From the NCBI GenBank assembly GCA_031277445.1, contig JAITMH010000064.1:1-10198 (forward strand): DNA of 10,198 nucleotides. The letters are read 5' to 3'. Below are positions 6,129-10,198 of the stretch, in pieces. The stretch comes from Burkholderiales bacterium. GTDB taxonomy: Bacteria; Pseudomonadota; Gammaproteobacteria; Burkholderiales; Casimicrobiaceae. The notes below the pieces were generated by a model that saw nothing but the letters and a program-made list of their open reading frames with translations, was not told the DNA's origin and did not search any database. Numbering within the stretch: the first letter of the stretch is position 1; every line of letters starts with the position of its first letter. The position numbers and the translations under genes are program-made.

Positions 6129-6220
6129 GTAGGCTGGGATGAAGCGCAGCGTAATCCCAGCGCTTTGGGTTTTCTACGTAACTTGAAGCTGGGATTCCAC
6201 TTCGTTCCATCCCAGCCTAC
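6129..6220. repeat. Inverted pair of GTAG-footed hairpins (BIME-like, type C)
   Basis: Two 33-base elements face each other, 6129-6161 on plus and 6188-6220 on minus, separated by 26 bases. Each begins GTAG followed by GCTGGGAT, a 13-base variable loop and ATCCCAGC. The outer 12 and inner 9 bases are identical between the two elements, while the loop is diverged. The head-to-head arrangement is that of bacterial interspersed mosaic elements made of two REPs. Confidence 0.75.
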
Positions 6221-6235
6221 GGCTCTGAAATCTTG

Positions 6236-6418
6236 GGCGTCATTGCGAGCGAAGCGAAGCAATCCAGAAAAAATTTACCGCAAAGAACGCATAGAAAATT
6301 AAGCCCGTGTAGGTTGGACAAGCCGCAACGCGGCGCAGTCCAACAACCCAACATTCAAATTAGCGGCGCTTTGCGCCGGAAAGAGGGTTCCCGGTTCTGC
6401 GACTTCGCGCAGAATGAC
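6236..6418 (+). repeat. Composite direct repeat, copy 3
   Basis: Third copy. It is almost identical to copy 1 from GTCATTGCGAGCGAAGCG through the GCGCCGGAAAGA region but has one 9-bp microrepeat fewer (6280-6297). Unlike copy 1 it retains the tail (CCCGGTTCTGCG, CTTCGCGCAGAATGAC). The 5' head TCTCACGCGAAG is missing here, but the same 12 bases occur inverted at 6478-6489. Confidence 0.8.
6309..6344 (+). repeat. GTAG-footed hairpin, REP-like type B, copy 3
   Basis: Same sequence and bulged-palindrome fold as the hairpins at 4440-4475 and 5282-5317, embedded in composite repeat copy 3. Confidence 0.65.
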
Positions 6419-6429
6419 AGTTCTTTTTT

Positions 6430-6456
6430 TTTCGTGCTTTTCGTGTTTTTCGTGGT
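6430..6456 (+). repeat. Three tandem 9-bp microrepeats (TTTCGTGNT)
   Basis: TTTCGTGCT, TTTCGTGTT and TTTCGTGGT in tandem, in an otherwise gene-free stretch between repeat copy 3 and the gspE-like stop codon. The unit length matches that of the GCATAGAAC microrepeats inside the composite repeats. No coding function is supported. Confidence 0.6.
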
Positions 6457-6503
6457 TAAACGCTTTTTTCTCCACGCCTTCGCGTGAGATGGTTTTCTGA
6501 TCC

Positions 6504-6528
6504 CTGACTCCTGACCTCTGATCCCTGA
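6504..6528 (-). repeat. Dispersed repeat, TCAGGGATCAGAGG type, copy 2 (inverted)
   Basis: Reverse complement of the element at 25-49 with one mismatch in 25 bases. The TCAGGGATCAG motif recurs within its flank (6497-6503), so the element itself looks like a degenerate tandem of about 14 bp. Confidence 0.6.
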
Positions 6529-6529
6529 T

Positions 6530-6561
6530 GTTGGGATTTGCTTCGCTCACCGCCAACCTAC
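6530..6561 (-). repeat. GTAG-footed hairpin on minus strand (REP-like type D)
   Basis: Read on the minus strand: GTAG, then GTTGG, an 18-base loop containing GAGCGAAGCAAAT, then CCAAC. It lies 14 bases beyond the stop codon of the gspE-like gene. There is no T-run, so it is not an obvious intrinsic terminator, though it may protect that mRNA 3' end. Confidence 0.5.
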
Positions 6562-6575
6562 AACTCATCTACAAA

Positions 6576-8369
6576 TCAATCAATCGGCACCACTTTCAGC
6601 ACTTCGTCGGCTGTCGTGGTGCCTTCCAGAACTTTCAGTGCGCCGGACAGACGCAAGGGTCGCAAGCCGTCTTTGAAAGCCTGTTCGCGCAACGTCGCAT
6701 CGTCGGAATGCGCTTGCGTCAATTTCCGCATGCCCGCGCTCATTTCCATGATTTCGTACAAGCCGATTCGTCCTCGGTATCCGGTCATCCGGCAATCGAG
6801 GCAACCGACCGCTCGATGAACATGTGCAGGCCGCTCCAAATTGAAGCCTTTAGCGAGAACATCCCAGGCCGCATCATCGACTTCACCATCGGCGGCTTTG
6901 CATTTCGGACACAGTGTGCGAATCAAGCGCTGCGCCATCACGCCGAGCAATGTGGAGTTGATCAGATAACCGGGTACGCCAAGATCAAGCAATCGCGTTA
7001 ACGCGCTTGGCGCGTCGTTGGTGTGCAAGGTTGACAATACAAGGTGTCCGGTCAGCGCCGCTTGCACTGCCATATCGGCGGTTTCTCTGTCGCGGATTTC
7101 GCCGACCATGATAATGTCCGGGTCTTGCCGCAACAAGGTACGCACGCCGGAGGCAAAGTTGACGCCTATCGCATGGTGCACTTGCATTTGATTGATGAGC
7201 GGCTCGATCATTTCTATCGGGTCTTCAATGGTGCAAACGTTGACTTCGGGTTTCGCCAGCAGACGCAATGTCGAATACAGCGTCGTCGTTTTTCCGGAAC
7301 CGGTCGGGCCGGTCACGAGAATGATGCCGTTGGGCGCGGCGATAAATCTGTCCCAATACTCGCGGTCTTCTTCGGAAAAACCCAAGTCCGAAAAACTGCG
7401 CACCAGCACTTCCGGCGTAAAAATCCGCATCACAATTTTTTCACCGAACGCGGTCGGCATTGTCGAAATACGCAGGTCGATTTCCTTGCCGGCCGCAGAG
7501 GTTTTGATTCGGCCATCCTGTGGTCGCCGTTTCTCGACGATTTCCATTCGCGCCAACAGTTTGATCCGCGAGGTCATCGCGGCCAGCACCGGAATCGGCA
7601 GGTTATAAACGGAGTGCAATACGCCGTCGATCCGAAAGCGGACGATACCGGCCTCACGTCTCGGTTCAACGTGAATGTCGGAGGCGCGTTGCTCAAACGC
7701 GTATTGCCACAGCCAATCGACGATGGTGACGATGTGGCGGTCGTTGGCATCGAGATGTCCGGTGCTGCCCAATTCAACCAGTTGCTCAAAATTACTGGCC
7801 AGCGCGACACTGCCTTTGGTGTGTTCCTGCGCCTGCTTCATTGAGCGCGCCAGGTTATAAAACTCGCCGATGTAGCGGCGCACGTCTGCCGGATTTGAAA
7901 AAACAACTTCAACTTCGCGCTTCAGAACGTGGCTCAATTCATCAACCCAATCCCGAACGAACGGCTCACCGGTCGCCACGGTCAGTTTGGTCGGCGTTAA
8001 CAACACCGGCAGAATCCGGTAACGCTCCGCATAGGCATTGGACATCGTTTGCGTCACCGCAAACATGTCGATCTTCAACGGGTCGATATGGAAATAAGGA
8101 ACACCCAATTTTCCCGCCAGCCATTCGACCAGCGCATCGACCGTCAACTCCCGATGCGGCGGCTGCAACGATTTCCATTGCTGCATCGCGATACGTTCCA
8201 GCGGTTCGCCGAACCGCATCGCTTTGGCTCTGGCGAATTTTCTCGCGTCCTCCATTTTGACCAGACCATCGGCCACCATCAGTTTCAGAATATCGTTGAG
8301 CCGCAAGCGACGGTCTTTGACCGGTCTTACCGCCGTTTGTAGCGGCGTAAACGTTCCGGGATTGTTCAT
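6576..8369 (-). CDS. GspE/PulE/PilB-type secretion or pilus assembly ATPase
   Basis: Hexameric cytoplasmic ATPase of the type II secretion/type IV pilus class, which powers pseudopilus or pilus assembly at the inner membrane. The 597-aa product has an N-terminal MshEN/GspE-N-like domain (about 20-170), then the ATPase core: Walker A GPTGSGKT (354-361), Asp box TIEDPIE (380-386), Walker [13 protein letters not shown] (416-427, with Glu424) and His box [13 protein letters not shown] (440-452). The zinc-binding tetracysteine CPKC/CLDC is at 487, 490, 523 and 526. All catalytic elements are intact. The ATG at 8369 overlaps the pncB stop as ATGA, with GGAC 8 bases upstream inside pncB, so the two genes are translationally coupled. 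No partner genes (GspF/PilC, pilins, secretin) are in the window. It cannot be assigned to T2SS or T4P from sequence alone, so I give no symbol. Confidence 0.93.
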   Translation of the reverse strand: MNNPGTFTPLQTAVRPVKDRRLRLNDILKLMVADGLVKMEDARKFARAKAMRFGEPLERIAMQQWKSLQPPHRELTVDALVEWLAGKLGVPYFHIDPLKIDMFAVTQTMSNAYAERYRILPVLLTPTKLTVATGEPFVRDWVDELSHVLKREVEVVFSNPADVRRYIGEFYNLARSMKQAQEHTKGSVALASNFEQLVELGSTGHLDANDRHIVTIVDWLWQYAFEQRASDIHVEPRREAGIVRFRIDGVLHSVYNLPIPVLAAMTSRIKLLARMEIVEKRRPQDGRIKTSAAGKEIDLRISTMPTAFGEKIVMRIFTPEVLVRSFSDLGFSEEDREYWDRFIAAPNGIILVTGPTGSGKTTTLYSTLRLLAKPEVNVCTIEDPIEMIEPLINQMQVHHAIGVNFASGVRTLLRQDPDIIMVGEIRDRETADMAVQAALTGHLVLSTLHTNDAPSALTRLLDLGVPGYLINSTLLGVMAQRLIRTLCPKCKAADGEVDDAAWDVLAKGFNLERPAHVHRAVGCLDCRMTGYRGRIGLYEIMEMSAGMRKLTQAHSDDATLREQAFKDGLRPLRLSGALKVLEGTTTADEVLKVVPID

Positions 8370-9571
8370 GAGCAGGAGTCCTTTTTCGATAAGGCGGGCG
8401 CTTCTTCAGATGTTTGAAACACTTCACGAAGGTAGTTGACGTATTTCGGATCGTGATCCATCGCCTTGGACGGCGAATCGCTGATCTTCGCTACCGATTG
8501 ACCGTTGCAGCGCGTCATTTTGATCACATTCTGCAATGTCAGATAGCCGAGATCGTTGGTCAAATTGGTGCCGATCCCGAACGAAGCACTCACACGGTGC
8601 TTGAAATAATGAAACAGACGAATCGCCAGTTCAGGCGTCAGCGAATCGGAAAACACCACCGTCTTTCCACGCGGATCAATACGCATTTTCTGATAATGCG
8701 CGATCAGCTTGTCGCCCCACTCGAACGGATCGCCCGAATCATGGCGAACACCGTCGAACAGTTTGCAGAAAAACAAATCGAAATCGCGCAAAAACGCATC
8801 CATCCCATAAACGTCGGACAACGCAATCCCCAGATCGCCACGGTATTCACGCGCCCAGGTGTTGAACGCATACGACTGCGAATCGCGCAACCGGGGGCCG
8901 ACCGCCTGACACGCCTGCAAGTACTCGTGCGACATCGTACCCAGCGGCGTCAATCCCAACTTTCGCGCAAAATGAACATTGCTGGTGCCGACGAATTTGT
9001 CGGGAAGCGCCTGCTGCAACGTCCGCAACACTTCCTCTTGCCAGTCGTAAGAAAAACGTCGGCGCGTACCATAATCGGCGAAGCGAAATCCTTCTTCGAC
9101 CGCTTCAAACTGCTTGACCTTGGCCGCCAGTCGCGCCCGCCCCGCGCTGAAATCGGGCGACGGCACCGCATGCCGGTAATACGCTTCCGAAACAATCGCC
9201 AACACCGGAACTTCGAAAAGAATCGTGTGCAGCCAAGACCCCTTGATCGTAATCTCCAAACCGTTTTCGTACTCCGGCCCGCCCGAAATCCGAATGAAAC
9301 GCTCATCGAGCTTGAACAGTCCCAGCAAATCGACGAAATCGCTCTTGATGAAACGCAGGCCGCGCAAATACACCAATTCTTCCGGCGTGAAGCGAAGCTC
9401 ACATAAGGCCTTGACCTGTCTGGCAATTTCGTCCGCCACCGGCGCCAGATCAACCCCCTCGCCGTTGCGGCACTTGAACCGGTATTCGACCTGAGCCGCC
9501 GGAAAATGATGCAACACCACCTGCATCATGGTGAACTTGTAAAGATCGGTATCAAGCAGTGAACGGATCAT
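8366..9571 (-). CDS. pncB: Nicotinate phosphoribosyltransferase
   Basis: Converts nicotinate and PRPP to nicotinate mononucleotide, with ATP hydrolysis, in the Preiss-Handler salvage route to NAD. The product is 401 aa, against 400 for E. coli PncB. The N-terminus [19 protein letters not shown] is diagnostic. The motif GTMSHEY (211-217) carries the likely phospho-accepting histidine (H215, inferred equivalent of Salmonella His219). [16 protein letters not shown] (275-290) and [10 protein letters not shown] (331-340) form the phosphoribosyl-binding part. The ATG at 9571 has GAGG 8 bases upstream. Its stop overlaps the start of the gspE-like gene, an operon partner with no metabolic link. The gene appears complete and of host-like composition. 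Confidence 0.97.
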   Translation of the reverse strand: MIRSLLDTDLYKFTMMQVVLHHFPAAQVEYRFKCRNGEGVDLAPVADEIARQVKALCELRFTPEELVYLRGLRFIKSDFVDLLGLFKLDERFIRISGGPEYENGLEITIKGSWLHTILFEVPVLAIVSEAYYRHAVPSPDFSAGRARLAAKVKQFEAVEEGFRFADYGTRRRFSYDWQEEVLRTLQQALPDKFVGTSNVHFARKLGLTPLGTMSHEYLQACQAVGPRLRDSQSYAFNTWAREYRGDLGIALSDVYGMDAFLRDFDLFFCKLFDGVRHDSGDPFEWGDKLIAHYQKMRIDPRGKTVVFSDSLTPELAIRLFHYFKHRVSASFGIGTNLTNDLGYLTLQNVIKMTRCNGQSVAKISDSPSKAMDHDPKYVNYLREVFQTSEEAPALSKKDSCS

Positions 9572-9640
9572 CCTAAAAACCTCAGTTGGACGTGCTCGCG
9601 TCGAAGCTTTCAGGCAAGGCGGCGCGGCATAAGGGAACAG

Positions 9641-9669
9641 ATTATCATTCCTTCAGTCTTTTTTGAAAG
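9641..9669 (-). promoter_or_regulatory. Candidate pncB promoter
   Basis: On the minus strand GATAAT (9646-9641, five of six of the -10 consensus) has a weak -35 (CTTTCA, 9669-9664) 17 bases upstream. The -35 half overlaps the palindrome at 9655-9672, so a regulator bound there could control the promoter. A leader of about 60 bases would precede the pncB ATG. Confidence 0.35.
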
Positions 9670-9672
9670 ACT
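9655..9672. promoter_or_regulatory. Palindrome upstream of pncB
   Basis: Perfect 7-bp inverted repeat AGTCTTT/AAAGACT around TTTG. It could be an operator overlapping the candidate pncB -35 region, or a small RNA hairpin. No T-run follows on either strand, so it is not a convincing terminator. It is unlike the published NrtR or NadR sites as far as I can recall; no regulator is assigned. Confidence 0.4.
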
Positions 9673-9917
9673 TGTGGTATTGTTCGCGTCGCAGCCTGCC
9701 TTTCGTTGGCAGTGGTTGCCTTTCATGTTTCGGAACAATGCCAATAACATTCACCGCTGTCTTCGACAATTTCTTTTTCCGAAAAGGCGTACCCGGCCCA
9801 TCATTTTTAACCGTTCATATCAAAATTGGCACCTATTGTCACTTCGTTACTTTGTTTTATTCTCAAAAGTGAATTAATTGTTACACTAAACCATCCGCGT
9901 CAGAGATTGATTTTGTC
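9673..9917. other. AT-rich intergenic region between pncB and ompR
   Basis: Together with 9572-9672 this forms a 346-base gene-free interval. It is clearly more AT-rich than the flanking genes. I see no RNA gene and no conserved small protein. It should hold the promoter and leader of ompR; a candidate is listed separately. Confidence 0.6.
9836..9863 (+). promoter_or_regulatory. Candidate ompR promoter
   Basis: TTGTCA (9836-9841, five of six) and TATTCT (9858-9863, four of six) with a 16-base spacer, predicting a start near 9870 and a leader of about 48 bases. The downstream TACACT (9882-9887) could be an alternative -10 but lacks a -35. No strong Shine-Dalgarno precedes the ompR ATG; AGAG (9902-9905) is about 12 bases away. 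Confidence 0.35.
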
Positions 9918-10198
9918 ATGAATACTCCAGACCGCCATTACCGAATTTTAGTGATCGACGATGACCCGCGCCTGCGCGATCTTCTGCAACGTTACCTTAC
10001 AGAAAACGGCTTGGAAACGATCACCCTGCCCGACAGCACGCAACTTGAAAAGACGTTGCAGCGTTTCCCGCCGCATTTGATCGTACTCGATCTGATGTTG
10101 CCGGGTGAAGACGGGTTGTCGATTTGCCGCAAGTTACGCAGCGCGCACACCTCCGATTCGATCCCGATCATCATGCTGACGGCGCGCCGCGAAGAAGT
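9918..10198 (+). CDS. ompR: OmpR family response regulator, N-terminal part (runs off window)
   Basis: 93 codons of the receiver domain are present; the gene continues past the window edge. The sequence MNTPDRHYRILVIDDDPRLR shows the acidic pocket D14-D15-D16. D58, in LIVLDLMLPGEDGLSICRKL, is the phospho-acceptor (E. coli OmpR D55), and T88 in IIMLTA is the conserved switch threonine. LMLPGEDGLSICR is essentially the OmpR signature, so I favour OmpR (partner EnvZ, osmotic and envelope control) over other PhoB-class regulators. The winged-helix DNA-binding domain and any envZ gene would lie beyond the window. The ATG at 9918 fits the family N-terminus. Confidence 0.88.
   Translation, partial: MNTPDRHYRILVIDDDPRLRDLLQRYLTENGLETITLPDSTQLEKTLQRFPPHLIVLDLMLPGEDGLSICRKLRSAHTSDSIPIIMLTARREE

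Noticed and set aside
4332..6489. Whole island as a composite transposon with terminal inverted repeats (TCTCACGCGAAG at 4332 and its complement at 6478)
   Set aside because: The 12-base inverted match is real, but there is no transposase and no visible target duplication. The head is also repeated directly at 5173, so repeat recombination explains it more simply.
7044..7844. Open frame of 266 codons on the plus strand antisense to the gspE-like gene
   Set aside because: Antisense shadow of the ATPase core; no signature residues of its own.
8414..9406. Open frame of 330 codons on the plus strand antisense to pncB
   Set aside because: Shadow of pncB with no recognisable motif and an Arg/Gln/His-rich composition; there is no promoter or ribosome site of note.
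9663..9872. Two overlapping small plus-strand frames before ompR
   Set aside because: Composition is not protein-like, neither has a ribosome site, and both lie across the presumed promoter region.

Overview
The window looks like a chromosomal segment of a moderately GC-rich Gram-negative bacterium, most likely a betaproteobacterium. This is inferred from the character of the encoded proteins (an RhlE-type DEAD-box helicase with a basic tail, TypA/BipA, a PncB-GspE/PulE-like pair, and an OmpR with the LMLPGEDGLSICR signature) and not from any marker RNA. No rRNA, tRNA or CRISPR array is visible.

Layout. 1-100: dispersed-repeat remnant and a symmetrical intrinsic terminator. 101-2203 (minus): rhlE followed by a small AT-richer gene for a membrane-anchored TPR-like protein. 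2204-2397: divergent promoter region. 2398-4236 (plus): typA/bipA. 4237-6575: an accessory repeat-rich island with two type II toxin-antitoxin modules. One is an HI1419/HI1420-type (RelE-superfamily toxin first) pair on plus (4575-5165). The other is hicAB on minus (6005-5419). The two modules converge and sit between three direct copies of a composite repeat of about 180-220 bp (4332-4524, 5173-5392, 6236-6418). 6576-9571 (minus): a GspE/PulE/PilB-type ATPase gene overlapping the end of pncB by ATGA. 9572-9917: AT-rich divergent intergenic region. 9918-end (plus): the 5' part of ompR.

How it fits together. The core genes are housekeeping or stress functions: RNA remodelling, ribosome-associated GTPase, NAD salvage, secretion/pilus ATPase and osmotic two-component control. 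The unusual part is the island between typA and the gspE-like gene. It is densely packed with hairpins that each start with a GTAG tetranucleotide, seven by my count and of at least four sequence types. That is the hallmark of REP elements moved by RAYT (Y1) transposases, although no such transposase lies in the window. Both toxin genes have promoters whose predicted start point falls at or next to the toxin ATG, suggesting leaderless or near-leaderless toxin mRNAs. The hicAB promoter carries a perfect 7-5-7 palindrome suited to autorepression by the HicB ribbon-helix-helix domain.
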